Source: Paracoccus subflavus (lineage in GTDB: Bacteria > Pseudomonadota > Alphaproteobacteria > Rhodobacterales > Rhodobacteraceae). Taken from it: 64,000 nt of DNA. The stretch spans positions 104,643 through 168,642 of the forward strand of contig NZ_SISK01000008.1 in assembly GCF_004310345.1 (NCBI RefSeq), given 5' to 3'. This document shows, piece by piece, positions 34,892 to 44,872 of the stretch (positions are counted from its first letter, which is position 1; each line of letters opens with the position of its first letter). Both the position numbers and the translations under genes were made by a program. The notes beneath the pieces were generated by a model, which was not told where the DNA came from, did no database searches, and saw only the letters and a list, made by a program, of their open reading frames with translations.

Positions 34892-36412
34892 ATGATGATG
34901 CATGATCTGCGCACCTATCGTTCGGCCGAACATCTGGCGCGCGAGGACCAGTTGGCCTGGAAGATCGCCGAGGTGGCCGCCGACCCCGTCGCGGTCGACA
35001 ACGACGTGACCGCCATGATCATCAACCGCATCATCGACAACGCCGCCGTGGCCGCGGCCTCGGTCGCGCGCAGGCCGGTCGCCTCGGCCCGCGCGCAGGC
35101 GCTGTGCCATCCCTTTGCCCCGGGTTCGACCGTGTTCGGCCTGGCCGATGCGCGCGTCAGCCCCGAATGGGCGGCCTGGGCCAATGGCACCGCGGTGCGG
35201 GAACTGGACTTCCACGACACCTTCCTGGCTGCCGACTACAGCCACCCGGGCGACAACATCCCGCCGATCCTGGCGGTGGCGCAGCATGTCGGCAAATCCG
35301 GCGCGGACCTGATCCGGGGTCTGGCCACCGGCTACGAGATCCAGGTGAACCTGGTGCGCGGCATCTGCCTGCACGAGCACAAGATCGACCATATCGCCCA
35401 TCTGGGGCCGTCGGCGGCGGCGGGCATCGGCACGCTGCTGGGCCTGCCTGTCGAGGTGATCTATCAGGCCGTCCAGCAGGCGCTGCATGTCACCACCACC
35501 ACCCGCCAGTCCCGCAAGGGCGAGATCTCGTCCTGGAAGGCCTTTGCCCCGGCCTTCGCGGGCAAGATGGCGATCGAGGCCGTGGACCGCGTGATGCGCG
35601 GCGAGGGCGCCCCGAGCCCCGCCTGGGAGGGCGAGGACGGCTTCATCGCCTGGCTGCTGTCGGGCCCCGAGGCGCGCTATCAGGTGCCGCTGCCCGGCAG
35701 GGGAGAGCCCAAGCGCGCGATCCTCGACACCTATACCAAGGAACATTCGGCGGAATACCAGAGCCAGGCGCTGATCGACCTGGCCCGCCGCATGGGCCCC
35801 AAGGTCGGCGACCTGTCGCAGGTGGACAGCATCGTGATCCACACCAGCCACCACACGCATTACGTGATCGGCACGGGCGCCAACGACCCGCAGAAGATGG
35901 ACCCCAAGGCCAGCCGCGAGACGCTGGACCATTCGATCATGTATATCTTTGCCGTGGCGCTCGAGGACGGCGGCTGGCACCACGAGAAATCCTATGCCCC
36001 CGAACGGGCGAACCGTCCCGAAACGGTGGCGCTGTGGCACAAGATCTCGACCACCGAAGATCCGGAATGGACGCGCCGCTATCACGCCCGTGACCCCAAG
36101 GAAAAGGCCTTCGGCGGCCGCGTGGTCGTGACCCTGAAGGACGGCCGGGTGATCGAGGACAGCCTGGCCCTGGCCGATGCCCATCCCGACGGCGCGCGTC
36201 CCTTCGTGCGCGAGAACTATGTCCAGAAGTTCCTGACCCTGTCCGAAGGCATCATCGCCCCCGAGGAACAGAAGCGTTTCCTGGCCGCGGCCGAGGGTCT
36301 GGCCGATCTGGGCGCGGGCGACCTGATGCACCTGAACTTTGCCGTGTCCCCGGACCGTCTGGGCACGCCGCGCCCGACCGGCATCTTTGATTACAAGGGG
36401 AACGGGAAATGA
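34892..36412 (+). CDS. prpD: 2-Methylcitrate dehydratase
   Basis: Dehydrates 2-methylcitrate in the methylcitrate cycle of propionyl-CoA oxidation. The 506-residue protein is a full-length MmgE/PrpD-family enzyme with [20 protein letters not shown], the histidine-rich [14 protein letters not shown], and [20 protein letters not shown]. The start is one of three consecutive methionine-rich codons; the first, at 34892, has AGAGGA upstream. Its stop overlaps prpC by four bases. Gene order D-C-B differs from the common B-C-D. Confidence 0.93.
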   Translation: MMMHDLRTYRSAEHLAREDQLAWKIAEVAADPVAVDNDVTAMIINRIIDNAAVAAASVARRPVASARAQALCHPFAPGSTVFGLADARVSPEWAAWANGTAVRELDFHDTFLAADYSHPGDNIPPILAVAQHVGKSGADLIRGLATGYEIQVNLVRGICLHEHKIDHIAHLGPSAAAGIGTLLGLPVEVIYQAVQQALHVTTTTRQSRKGEISSWKAFAPAFAGKMAIEAVDRVMRGEGAPSPAWEGEDGFIAWLLSGPEARYQVPLPGRGEPKRAILDTYTKEHSAEYQSQALIDLARRMGPKVGDLSQVDSIVIHTSHHTHYVIGTGANDPQKMDPKASRETLDHSIMYIFAVALEDGGWHHEKSYAPERANRPETVALWHKISTTEDPEWTRRYHARDPKEKAFGGRVVVTLKDGRVIEDSLALADAHPDGARPFVRENYVQKFLTLSEGIIAPEEQKRFLAAAEGLADLGAGDLMHLNFAVSPDRLGTPRPTGIFDYKGNGK

Positions 36413-37578
36413 GCGGGACCGTCGCAAAGCCCAAGAAGTCGGTTGCCCTGTCGGGGGTGGTCGCGGGCAACACCGCGCTGTGCAGCGTCGGCCAGACCGG
36501 CAACGACCTGCACTATCGCGGCTATGACATCCTGGATCTGGCCGAGGCCGCCGAATACGAGGAGGTCGCCCATCTGCTGATCCATGGCAGCCTGCCCACG
36601 GCGGCCGAATTGTCGGCCTACAAGACAAAGCTTCGGGCCCTGCGGGGCCTGCCCCTGGCCGTGCGGCAGGTGCTGGAAAGCCTGCCGGCCTCGGCCCATC
36701 CGATGGACGTGCTGCGCACGGGCGTCAGCGCCCTGGGCTGCACCCTGCCCGAAGCGCATGACCACAACGTCGCGGGCGCGCGCGACATCGCCGACCGGCT
36801 GATCGCGGCGCAGGGGTCGATGCTGCTTTACTGGCATCACTACAGCCAGAATGGCCGCCGTATCGAGGTGGAAACCCCGGACGACAGCATTGCCGGGCAT
36901 TTCCTGCATCTTCTCCACGGCACGGCTGCCAGCGACGACGACGTGAAGGCCATGCAGGTGACGCTGAACCTGTATGCCGAACATGAATTCAACGCCTCGA
37001 CCTTTACGGCGCGGATCATTGCGGGAACCGGATCGGACATGTTTTCAGCCATTGCCGGGGCGGTCGGCGCGTTGCGCGGCCCCAAGCACGGCGGCGCCAA
37101 CGAGGTCGCTCTCGACATCCAGAAGCGCTATGGCGACCCGGACGAGGCCGAGGCTGATATCCGCCGCCGGATCGAGGCCAAGGAGGTCGTGATCGGCTTT
37201 GGCCATCCGGTCTATACCATCGCCGATCCGCGCAATGCCGTCATCAAGAAGGTGGCCCACCGCCTGTCGCGGAATACAGGCTCTACCAAGCTTTTCGATG
37301 TCGCGGAACGCATCGAGACGGTGATGATGGACGCCAAGAAGATGTTCCCGAATCTCGACTGGTTCTCGGCCGTGTCCTATCACATGCTGGGCGTGCCCAC
37401 GGCGATGTTCACGCCGATCTTCGTGATCGCCCGCACGGCGGGATGGGCCGCGCATGTGATCGAACAGCGTATCGACAACAAGATCATCCGCCCCTCGGCC
37501 AACTATGTCGGGCCCGAGAACCGGGCCTTCGTGCCCATCGACAAGCGCGGCGCGGACCGCCCCCAGGCTGCGGAGTAA
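36409..37578 (+). CDS. prpC: 2-Methylcitrate synthase
   Basis: Condenses propionyl-CoA with oxaloacetate. The 389-residue citrate-synthase-fold enzyme begins its core with [15 protein letters not shown], the usual methylcitrate synthase opening. Catalytic histidines lie in [12 protein letters not shown] and GFGHPVYTI, and the aspartate region in [20 protein letters not shown]. Its short length and single small domain exclude the hexameric citrate synthase of the TCA cycle. Coupled to prpD by an ATGA overlap and three bases from prpB. Confidence 0.92.
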   Translation: MSGTVAKPKKSVALSGVVAGNTALCSVGQTGNDLHYRGYDILDLAEAAEYEEVAHLLIHGSLPTAAELSAYKTKLRALRGLPLAVRQVLESLPASAHPMDVLRTGVSALGCTLPEAHDHNVAGARDIADRLIAAQGSMLLYWHHYSQNGRRIEVETPDDSIAGHFLHLLHGTAASDDDVKAMQVTLNLYAEHEFNASTFTARIIAGTGSDMFSAIAGAVGALRGPKHGGANEVALDIQKRYGDPDEAEADIRRRIEAKEVVIGFGHPVYTIADPRNAVIKKVAHRLSRNTGSTKLFDVAERIETVMMDAKKMFPNLDWFSAVSYHMLGVPTAMFTPIFVIARTAGWAAHVIEQRIDNKIIRPSANYVGPENRAFVPIDKRGADRPQAAE

Positions 37579-37581
37579 GCC

Positions 37582-38493
37582 ATGCCGTATCTGATTGCAG
37601 ACGACCAACCCCGCGACAGCGCCGGTGCTCGGTTTCGCGCCGCGCTTGACCGTCCCGGCATCCTGCGCCTGCCCGGCGCCCATAACGGCATGGCCGCGTT
37701 GCAGGCGCGGGCGGCGGGGTTCGACGCGCTGTATCTGTCGGGCGCGGCGATGACCGCCAGCATGGGCCTGCCGGATCTGGGCATCATCACCGTGGACGAG
37801 GTGTCCTTTTTCGTGCGCCAGATCGCGCGGGCCAGCGGGTTGCCGGTTCTGGTCGATGGCGATACCGGTTATGGCGAGGCGCTGAACGTCATGCACATGG
37901 TCCGCACGTTCGAGGAGGCGGGCGCCGGCGCCGTCCATCTGGAAGACCAGCTTCTGCCCAAGAAATGCGGGCACCTGAACGACAAGAAACTGGCAACGGC
38001 CTCGGACATGGCCGCCAAGGTGGCCGCTGCCGCCCGCGCCCGCCGCGACCTAGTCATCATCGCCCGTACCGATGCCGCCGCATCCGAGGGGATCGACGGC
38101 GCCGTCGCCCGCGCGCAGATGTATGTCGATGCCGGCGCGGACGCGATCTTTCCCGAGGCTCTGACCTCGGTCGAGATGTTCCGCGAGGTGCGCGAACGCC
38201 TGCCGGGCGTGAAGCTTTTGGCCAATATGACCGAATTCGGCCGCACCCCCGCCCTGACCGCGCAGGAGTTCGAGGATCTGGGATATGACATGGTGATCTG
38301 GCCGGTGTCGTCGCTGCGCGTGGCCAACAGGGCGCAGGAACGCCTGTATGCCGCGCTTGCCCGCGACGGCGCCACCACCGCCATGCTGTCCGAGATGCAG
38401 ACCCGGGCCGAACTTTACGACACCATCGGACTGAATGCCTTCGAGGCGCTCGATGCCTCGATCGCGCAAAGCGTGCTGCCCGCCCAGGGCTGA
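37582..38493 (+). CDS. prpB: 2-Methylisocitrate lyase
   Basis: Cleaves 2-methylisocitrate to pyruvate and succinate, completing the methylcitrate cycle. The 303-residue protein is of the isocitrate lyase superfamily with the KKCGH active-site loop at 127-131, VDGDTGYGEALNV for Mg binding, and IIARTDA. Residue choice KKCGH and short length separate it from AceA. It is last in the operon; a methylaconitate isomerase gene is not present next to it, consistent with a PrpD-type rather than AcnD/PrpF route. Confidence 0.93.
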   Translation: MPYLIADDQPRDSAGARFRAALDRPGILRLPGAHNGMAALQARAAGFDALYLSGAAMTASMGLPDLGIITVDEVSFFVRQIARASGLPVLVDGDTGYGEALNVMHMVRTFEEAGAGAVHLEDQLLPKKCGHLNDKKLATASDMAAKVAAAARARRDLVIIARTDAAASEGIDGAVARAQMYVDAGADAIFPEALTSVEMFREVRERLPGVKLLANMTEFGRTPALTAQEFEDLGYDMVIWPVSSLRVANRAQERLYAALARDGATTAMLSEMQTRAELYDTIGLNAFEALDASIAQSVLPAQG

Positions 38494-38584
38494 GGTCTGG
38501 CCCCGCAAGGGAACCGCGCCGCGTGAAACCCGTGGCCCTGTCGGCGGCTTATGACAGAGGGACACGAAGAAAGGCGGTCGTGAC

Positions 38585-39295
38585 ATGAGCCAGCCCTATT
38601 GCGGACCGGCCCTGCCGCCCGAGGCGTTGTGGATCGCGTGGAACGCCGATCCGGTGCTGCTGGCGGGGCTTGGGGTTCTTGGCCTTGCGCTGTGGCGATG
38701 GGGCAGGGGGCAGGCCCGCTGGGTCGCGATGGCGGCCCTGATCCTGGCCTTCGTCTCGCCCCTTTGCGCGCTGACGGTTGCGTTGCTGTCGGGCCGTGCC
38801 CTGCACCATCTGGTTCTGGCCGGGGTGGCGGCGCCTGCACTGGCCCTGGCGCTGCCGATGGCGGCACGCCTGCCCGCCTGGATCGCGGCGGCGGGGATGA
38901 CCGCGGCGATGGTCGCCTGGCACCTGCCTGCGGTTTATGCGGCGATCTGGTTTTCCGACGGCCTCTACTGGCTGATGCAGGCCGCGCTGCTGCTGCCGGC
39001 CTGGGCCTTCTGGTCGACCGTTTTGGCGCCGGGCGCCGACGCCCGGCACCTGCTGGGCAACGCCTTTCTGGCGATCGGCCTTGCCGGGATCATGGGCCTT
39101 CTGGGTGCGGTGCTGACCTTTGCGCCGGGGCTGCTTTATCTCCAGCATGTGGATGGTGCGGCGCTGTGGGGCCTGTCGGCCCTGGACGATCAGCAACTGG
39201 CCGGACTGATCCTGTGGGTGCCGGGATTCCTGCCCATGGCCGGGCTGGCCTTTGTGCTGCTGCGGCGCGGCTGGCACAACGGTCTGGCCGCATGA
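38585..39295 (+). CDS. Cytochrome c oxidase assembly protein, CtaG (Caa3) type
   Basis: A 236-residue membrane protein with about seven helices of the caa3_CtaG family, involved in copper insertion into some haem-copper oxidases. Recognisable stretches are LAFVSPLCAL near the start, HHLVLAGVAAPALAL, and WHLPAVYAAIW. This is not the Cox11-type CtaG. It opens a cluster of oxidase genes and overlaps the next gene by four bases. CtaG (Caa3) commonly sits beside oxidases with fused subunits, as here. Confidence 0.82.
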   Translation: MSQPYCGPALPPEALWIAWNADPVLLAGLGVLGLALWRWGRGQARWVAMAALILAFVSPLCALTVALLSGRALHHLVLAGVAAPALALALPMAARLPAWIAAAGMTAAMVAWHLPAVYAAIWFSDGLYWLMQAALLLPAWAFWSTVLAPGADARHLLGNAFLAIGLAGIMGLLGAVLTFAPGLLYLQHVDGAALWGLSALDDQQLAGLILWVPGFLPMAGLAFVLLRRGWHNGLAA

Positions 39296-39798
39296 TCGCC
39301 GCGCTGAAGGCCCTGCACATCGCCGCCATCCTGGTCTGGAGTGCGGGGCTGATCGCCCTGCCGCTGTTGCTGATCGGCTATGGCGGCGCGCGGCGGCAGT
39401 CGCGGTTTTCCGAGTTCCGGCTGCTGACCCATTACGGCTATGTGGCCTTCGTGACCCCCGCCGCCGTGATCGCCGTGGTCGCGGGCACCGGGCTGATCTT
39501 CGCGGCCGGGGTGTTCGATCTGTGGTTCATCGCCAAGCTGGCCCTTGTCAGCCTGATGGCGCTTGTCCATGCCTGGATCGGCCACCTGATCGAACAATCC
39601 GGCGTGCAGCGGCAGGGTGCCATGGCGAATGGAGAGCGCAGCCGGGGCTATGCCATGCCGAACCCGATCATGGCACTGGTGATTGCCATCCCGGCCATGG
39701 CCGCCGTGCTGTGGCTGGTGCTGGCCAAGCCCGATCTGGCCTGGGTCGCGGGCCTGTTGCCGCAATTCATGCTGCAGACCCAGGATCAATCGCTGTGA
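39292..39798 (+). CDS. CopD/HemJ-like membrane protein
   Basis: A 168-residue, four-helix protein beginning MIAALKALHIAAILVWSAGL, with histidines H9 in helix 1 and others in LLTHYGY and LVHAWIGHLIEQ that could bind haem or copper. It resembles the CopD domain and HemJ-like families. Coupled to the CtaG gene by an ATGA overlap, it is probably a helper for copper or haem delivery to the oxidase encoded next. Its end overlaps the convergent DUF2231-type gene by 13 bases. Confidence 0.7.
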   Translation: MIAALKALHIAAILVWSAGLIALPLLLIGYGGARRQSRFSEFRLLTHYGYVAFVTPAAVIAVVAGTGLIFAAGVFDLWFIAKLALVSLMALVHAWIGHLIEQSGVQRQGAMANGERSRGYAMPNPIMALVIAIPAMAAVLWLVLAKPDLAWVAGLLPQFMLQTQDQSL

Positions 39799-40313
39799 TC
39801 GCGCTGCGTCCCGATCCGGTAATCGAACACCAGCTTGCCGCCGTGCCATCCGGTCACGGCCGTCATCCCCATCCCCAGGGCCGAGATCAGGATACCGAAG
39901 GGCAGGACCGCCGCCTGCGCGTCGGGCAGGCGATAGCCCCAGTTGACGCCCATCACCGACAAAAGGGTGCAGGCCAAGATGAAATGGGTCCAGCTTGGCG
40001 CACGGATGCGGATGCCTGGCACGATCAGCAGTTCGACCGCGCCGGTGATCCCCGCAAACACGCCCGCGACAAAGCCGACGCCTGCGGTCCAGACCGCCAC
40101 CCGCGGCCAGAAGGGATCGCCCGTCCACCAGAACAGCGCGTCGGCGCCAAAGGTCAGAAAGGCCAGGGCGATGGGATATGTGACCATCATGGCGTGCAGC
40201 GGATGGCCGGCAAGGGCGATCCGGGATTCGGTCTTGTCGAAGGCCGCATGTTCCTCGATGGGATCGGCAAGGCGGCGTCGCTGGCTCCAGGTGCGCTTGG
40301 GTCGCATCGGCAT
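39786..40313 (-). CDS. DUF2231-type membrane protein
   Basis: A 175-residue, four-helix protein with the family motif ALAGHPLHAMMVTYPIALAF (residues about 33-53), followed by WWTGDPFWPRVAVW and WTHFILACTLLS. AAGGA precedes the ATG at 40313. It lies on the opposite strand inside the oxidase cluster, starting only nine bases from the subunit II start, so its promoter must lie within that gene. Function unknown; members often occur near c-type cytochrome and oxidase genes, which fits a redox role. Confidence 0.75.
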   Translation of the reverse strand: MPMRPKRTWSQRRRLADPIEEHAAFDKTESRIALAGHPLHAMMVTYPIALAFLTFGADALFWWTGDPFWPRVAVWTAGVGFVAGVFAGITGAVELLIVPGIRIRAPSWTHFILACTLLSVMGVNWGYRLPDAQAAVLPFGILISALGMGMTAVTGWHGGKLVFDYRIGTQRDHSD

Positions 40314-40322
40314 CGGTTCCTT

Positions 40323-41024
40323 GTGAGGGTCAGGGGGAAAGCCCCTGCCGCGGCGGCGGTTCCGTTGCTGGCGGGATGCGACGGCGCGTTCAGCACGCTG
40401 ACGCCCGCGGGCCCCGCCGCGTCCGGGATCGCCCTGTTGTGGTGGGTGATGCTGGGCGGCGCGGGGTTGATCACGATCCTGGTGCTGTCCCTGGCCTGGA
40501 TCGCGCTGCGCAGCGGCCCGCGCGCAACCGTTGAACGGCCCTGGACGATCTGGGGCGGGCTGGCCTTTCCGCTGGCGGTCCTCGCAATGCTGGTCGGTTT
40601 TGCGCTGTGGATCGGCGAACGCATGATCGCGCGCGACGACGGCGCATTTGCCGTGCAGGCCGAGGCTTATCAATGGGGCTGGAGCTTCGTGCAGCCCGGC
40701 CCGGATGGCCCGGTCAGGACCGAGGGCGTGCTGTATGTGCCGGCGCGGCAGCCCTTCGACATCGTTCTGACCAGCCGCGACGTGATCCATTCCTTCTGGG
40801 TTCCGCAACTGGGCGGCAAGATGGACGCCATCCCCGGCCGCCGGAACGTGCACCGCCTTCAGGCCGACGCCCCCGGCCGATACGAGGGGCTGTGCGCCGA
40901 ATTCTGCGGCCTGGGCCATGCCGCCATGCGGTTCGAGGTGGTGGTCTATGACCCGTCCGGGCCGTTGCCCGATCTTGCCCCGCTGCCCCAAGGGTCGGCA
41001 TCCGCAGGGGGAACCGCGCCATGA
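40323..41024 (+). CDS. coxB: Cytochrome c oxidase subunit II, lipoprotein form
   Basis: The 233-residue CuA subunit of a haem-copper oxidase. A short signal ends in a lipobox LLAGC (Cys19), predicting a lipid-anchored N-terminus, followed by two membrane helices (about 38-60 and 78-99). The periplasmic cupredoxin domain has HSFWVPQLGGKMDAIPG and the CuA motif CAEFCGLGHAAM with both cysteines, the histidine and the methionine. The start is a GTG at 40323, the only codon that keeps the lipoprotein signal; there is no clear ribosome site. The stop overlaps the subunit I gene by four bases. Confidence 0.85.
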   Translation: MRVRGKAPAAAAVPLLAGCDGAFSTLTPAGPAASGIALLWWVMLGGAGLITILVLSLAWIALRSGPRATVERPWTIWGGLAFPLAVLAMLVGFALWIGERMIARDDGAFAVQAEAYQWGWSFVQPGPDGPVRTEGVLYVPARQPFDIVLTSRDVIHSFWVPQLGGKMDAIPGRRNVHRLQADAPGRYEGLCAEFCGLGHAAMRFEVVVYDPSGPLPDLAPLPQGSASAGGTAP

Positions 41025-43531
41025 CCGACACCCGCCCCGCCATCGCCCCCAATCCCCCGCAGCGCGCAATCCGCCTGCACCGCGAACTGGACCGGGTCTG
41101 GACTGACCTGCCTGGCTGGCGGGGATTTCTGACCTCGGTCAACCACGGCACGCTGGGGCTTCGCTTCATGGCGACGGCAATCGTGTTCTTCGGCATCGGC
41201 GGGGTGCTGGCCATGCTGATCCGCGCTCAGCTTGCCACCCGCGACGGGGCCTTCCTGGACACGGCCCTGTATAACCAGATCTTCACGATGCATGGCAGCA
41301 TCATGATGTTCCTGTTCGCCATCCCCATGCTGGAGGGTCTGGGGTTATGGCTGCTGCCCAAGATCCTGGGCGCGCGGGACATGGCCTTTCCCCGGCTGAG
41401 CGCGCTTGGCTACTGGTGCTATCTGTTCGGCGGCATTATCATTCTGCTGTCGCTGCTGGCGGGCGTGGCCCCCGACGGCGGCTGGTTCATGTATGTGCCC
41501 CTGTCGGGCAAGACCCATACCCCCGGCATCAGCGCCGATGTCTGGCTGCTGGGGGTCACGTTCGTCGAGATTTCCGCCATCGCCGCCGCGGTCGAGATCA
41601 CCGTGTCCATCCTGCGCTGCCGCGCCGCGGGGATGCGGCTGGCTGCGATGCCGCTGATGGGGTGGTACATGCTGGGCACGGCGGCGATGATGCTGGTGGG
41701 CTTTCCGCCGCTGATCCTGGGGTCGATCCTGCTGGAACTGGAGCGCGCCGCAGGCTGGCCGTTCTTCGACATCCTGCGCGGCGGCGACCCGCTGCTGTGG
41801 CAGCACCTGTTCTGGCTGTTCGGCCACCCCGAGGTGTATATCATCTTTCTGCCCGCCGCGGGCGTGCTGTCCACCATCATCCCGGTCTTTGCCCGCGTGC
41901 CGATCCTGGGATACGGGGCCATCGTCGCGGCGATCCTAGGGCTGGTGTTCCTGTCCTTCGGGCTGTGGGTGCATCATATGTTCACCGTGGGCATCCCGCA
42001 CATGGCGCTTGCATTCTTTTCGGCCGCCTCGGCCCTGGTGGCGGTGCCCACGGCGGTGCAGATCTTTGCCTGGATCGGCACGATGTGGGCGGGGCGGGTG
42101 ACGATGCGCCTGCCGATGCTGCACGTCGCCGGGTTCTTTCTGACATTCGTGATGGGCGGGCTGACGGGCGTGATGCTGGCCATGGTGCCCTTCAACTGGC
42201 AGGCCCATGACACGGCCTTCGTCACGGCGCATCTGCATTACGTCCTGGTCGGCGGCTTCGTCTTTCCGATGCTGGCCGCGATCACCTATTGGATGCCGAT
42301 GATCTGCGGGCGCTTCCGCGTCCGCGCCCTGGGCGAGGCCGCGTTCCTGCTGATCCTGGTCGGGTTCCACGGCACCTTTTTCCTGATGCACCTGACCGGG
42401 CTGCTGGGGATGCCGCGCCGGATAGACGTGTATCCCGACAATCCCGAATGGGAGTGGCTGAACCTGATATCCTCGATCGGCGGCATGGTCATGTCGGCGG
42501 GGTTCGCGCTGTTCGCGCTCGACATCGCGATGCAATGGCTGTTCGGGCGGCGCAGCCGACGCAATCCGTGGCGGGCGCCGACGCTGGACTGGGCCATGGC
42601 GCTGCCCGCGCCGTCCTACAACGTCGCCTCGCTGCCCGGACCGGGCCGCGACACGGCCGATGCGCTGCTGCCCCTGGCGCGGGGCGAGGGGCTGCTGCCC
42701 GGCGCCCCGCGCGGTCGGCGCGAGACGCTGGTCGTCGATCCGGGCAGCGGGCGGCCCGACCATGTGGCCGTCCTGCCCGGCAATACCGCCCTGCCCATCG
42801 TCACCGCCGCGACCATTGGCAGCCTCGTTCTGCTGATGCTGGCGGGGCTTTACCCGCTGGCGCCGCTGGCCATCCTTGCGATCCTGTGGGCCGCGTGGCG
42901 GTGGGGCCGGATCATGGGCACCGCCGACGAGGCCGCGCCGATCCCCGTCGCCCCCGGACTGTCCCTGCCTGAACATTACCAGTGCCGCAACACCCTGGCC
43001 TTTAGCGGTGCGGTCGCGCTGCTGGTGGCCGACGGGACGCTCTACGCGTCGCTGCTGTTCGGGGTGGCATTCCTGACCGTGATCGCGCCGAACTGGCCCG
43101 CGCCGGACAGCGGGCTGTCGATGCTTGACCTGTGGCTGGCCGGGGGGGCGCTGCTGGCGATGGCGGGCGGATCGCTGGCGGCGCGGCTGGCGGAATCGCG
43201 GCGCACCCGCCCGCTGGGGGGACAGGCGGCCCTGGCAGGGATTCTGGCCGCGATACTGGGCCTGGCCCTGCTGGCGGGCCTTGCCTTGCAGCTTGACGAT
43301 CCGACGCGCCATGCCCGCAACGCGCTGCGCGGTGTGCTGCTGGGCCATGCCGCCGTCCACGGGGTGATCGCGCTGATGATGGGCCTGCGCAGCCTGGCCG
43401 ATATCCGGGCCGGACGGGTCAGCCGGACCCGGCGCGGGGCCGCGCCGGTCTGGCGCCTGTTCGGGGATTTCTGGCTGGCGACCTCGGCCGTGTCGGTCGC
43501 GGTGGTCGTCCTGCAAGAGGTTCTGGCATGA
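41021..43531 (+). CDS. Fused cytochrome c oxidase subunits I and III
   Basis: An 836-residue protein. Residues 1 to about 560 are subunit I: haem ligand H91 (TMHGSIMMFLFAIP), the CuB and cross-linked tyrosine motif HPEVY at 269-273, CuB pair HH at 318-319, and haem ligands H404/H406 (TAHLHYVLVGG). The glutamate in HPEVY marks the A1 class of proton-pumping oxidases. Residues about 640-836 match subunit III, with a linker around 560-640. The fusion and the following small gene recall the CoxN-containing alternative oxidase clusters of rhizobia. It would reduce oxygen using cytochrome c. Confidence 0.88.
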   Translation: MTDTRPAIAPNPPQRAIRLHRELDRVWTDLPGWRGFLTSVNHGTLGLRFMATAIVFFGIGGVLAMLIRAQLATRDGAFLDTALYNQIFTMHGSIMMFLFAIPMLEGLGLWLLPKILGARDMAFPRLSALGYWCYLFGGIIILLSLLAGVAPDGGWFMYVPLSGKTHTPGISADVWLLGVTFVEISAIAAAVEITVSILRCRAAGMRLAAMPLMGWYMLGTAAMMLVGFPPLILGSILLELERAAGWPFFDILRGGDPLLWQHLFWLFGHPEVYIIFLPAAGVLSTIIPVFARVPILGYGAIVAAILGLVFLSFGLWVHHMFTVGIPHMALAFFSAASALVAVPTAVQIFAWIGTMWAGRVTMRLPMLHVAGFFLTFVMGGLTGVMLAMVPFNWQAHDTAFVTAHLHYVLVGGFVFPMLAAITYWMPMICGRFRVRALGEAAFLLILVGFHGTFFLMHLTGLLGMPRRIDVYPDNPEWEWLNLISSIGGMVMSAGFALFALDIAMQWLFGRRSRRNPWRAPTLDWAMALPAPSYNVASLPGPGRDTADALLPLARGEGLLPGAPRGRRETLVVDPGSGRPDHVAVLPGNTALPIVTAATIGSLVLLMLAGLYPLAPLAILAILWAAWRWGRIMGTADEAAPIPVAPGLSLPEHYQCRNTLAFSGAVALLVADGTLYASLLFGVAFLTVIAPNWPAPDSGLSMLDLWLAGGALLAMAGGSLAARLAESRRTRPLGGQAALAGILAAILGLALLAGLALQLDDPTRHARNALRGVLLGHAAVHGVIALMMGLRSLADIRAGRVSRTRRGAAPVWRLFGDFWLATSAVSVAVVVLQEVLA

Positions 43532-43839
43532 CCTGGGTGGCGCGGATGCTGGCGGGGCCGGGGTTGTGGGCGGTGCTGTTCTGCGCCGTCTATGGCCTGC
43601 ACGGCCTGGGCTGCGCCTGGGACTGGCCCGCTCGCCAGACGCCGCTGGGGCCGCTGCATCCCCTGGGCATGATCGCGCTGTGGCTGGCGGGACTGGCGGT
43701 CCACGGGGCGCTGATCGTGCTGAACGGGCCGGGCGGGGAGGGCACGCAGGCAGGGCTGATCCGGGCCGGAAACTGGATCGGCGCGGTGGCAAGCGCGGTC
43801 ACGCTGTTTCCGGTCATCGCCGCCTCGACCTGCGGCTGA
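43528..43839 (+). CDS. Small membrane protein of the oxidase cluster
   Basis: A 103-residue hydrophobic protein with three likely helices (about 8-25, 45-64, 80-97) and a WDWPARQTPLGPLHPLG loop. It is coupled to the fused oxidase gene by an ATGA overlap, so it is probably a small subunit or assembly factor of the same enzyme. I do not recognise a named family. It is the last gene of the cluster. Confidence 0.65.
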   Translation: MTWVARMLAGPGLWAVLFCAVYGLHGLGCAWDWPARQTPLGPLHPLGMIALWLAGLAVHGALIVLNGPGGEGTQAGLIRAGNWIGAVASAVTLFPVIAASTCG

Positions 43840-43845
43840 GGCGCG

Positions 43846-44541
43846 TCACATCCGCGACAGCAGGTCGGCCTTCTTGGCCTCGTATTCCTCGCGCGTCAGG
43901 ACGCCGCGGGTGAACAGGCCGTGCACCTGTTCGATCCGGGCGGGGATCGAGCCGTCGTCGCCGGGGGTCCGATCGGCGGGCGCAGGGCCGGGTTCCGCGT
44001 CGCCCGGCATCGCCACCGGGGTCAGGCTGTCCAGCGACACGGGTCCATGCTGGCTGGAAAAGGTCAGGCTGCTGCTGCCCCCCTGCTGCTGGGATACTCC
44101 GCCGATGCGATGCTCGCCCGTGTCATAGACCGACAGCCGGTCGCCCTGACGGATCGCCAGCCGCCGGGTGTCGGGAAAGACCGCATAGCGCATGTCCCCC
44201 TGCGCCCCGCTGGCGCCGGGTCGGCCCAGGTCGGCGGGCCAGTCCGATGCTTGGCGGTCATCGCCGCCGTCCCGGTCCGGAAGGGACTGCGCCAAGGGCA
44301 GCAGGTCGGCGATCAGCGCCTGCACGCGGGCCTTGAGGCCGCTGTCGAACATGTCGCCGATCATCAGCATCCCGCCCGAGGACAACTGCCCCATGCCCCC
44401 CGCCTCGGGCAGGTCGAACTGCGCCTGCGTGCCGCCGCCGCGCCGCAGGGCCTCCAGCATCCCCTCGGCGGTCCGGGGGGAAAAGCCATGGCTCTGGGCG
44501 ATGCCTGCCAGGCGTTCGCGTGTCTGGTTCGTCGATGTCAT
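43846..44541 (-). CDS. SHOCT-domain protein
   Basis: A 231-residue soluble protein. The C-terminal SHOCT motif is IEQVHGLFTRGVLTREEYEAKKADLLSRM (residues about 203-231, read in two parts). The N-terminus has a UBA-like helical stretch, RERLAGIAQSHGFSPRTAEG, and the middle is low-complexity. SHOCT domains bind or oligomerise other proteins or nucleic acids, and no enzyme activity is visible. It converges on the oxidase operon with six bases between. Confidence 0.72.
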   Translation of the reverse strand: MTSTNQTRERLAGIAQSHGFSPRTAEGMLEALRRGGGTQAQFDLPEAGGMGQLSSGGMLMIGDMFDSGLKARVQALIADLLPLAQSLPDRDGGDDRQASDWPADLGRPGASGAQGDMRYAVFPDTRRLAIRQGDRLSVYDTGEHRIGGVSQQQGGSSSLTFSSQHGPVSLDSLTPVAMPGDAEPGPAPADRTPGDDGSIPARIEQVHGLFTRGVLTREEYEAKKADLLSRM

Positions 44542-44872
44542 CTGCGGATGTCCTTTGTGGTGTTCCGGTCAGCCCGCCTGCGACAGGCTGTCCGGGAAAT
44601 GCATGAAACCGTCCGAGGGTTGCGCCGTTGACGCGCATGACCGCGCAAGCCCCCCTCATCCCCGCCGAGGCCGGTCCCGCCTCCAGGACTGCACCAAGGG
44701 CCGTCGACCCGGCCCGTCCCCCGCTGATCCCGGCGCGGACGATGGACCGTGCCGATCAGCCATCATGTCCCGCAGAGCTACCCCGAGGCGGCGCCTGTCA
44801 TCGCGGGCCATGGCCCGTCCACCGGAACGACTTTGCCGCCCGGATCGGTTTTTCCGACGCACAGGAGCCCCT
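44542..44872. other. Gap without a recognisable gene
   Basis: This 331-base stretch between the divergent SHOCT gene and the broken uvsE gene shows no credible coding frame. The only structure I see is a perfect fourteen-base palindrome, CGGGCCATGGCCCG, at 44804-44817. CAGGAGCC just before 44873 is the ribosome site of uvsE. Confidence 0.4.

Noticed and set aside
44628..44872. Short plus-strand frames before uvsE
   Set aside because: Arginine- and proline-rich shadow-like peptides without ribosome sites or family pattern.
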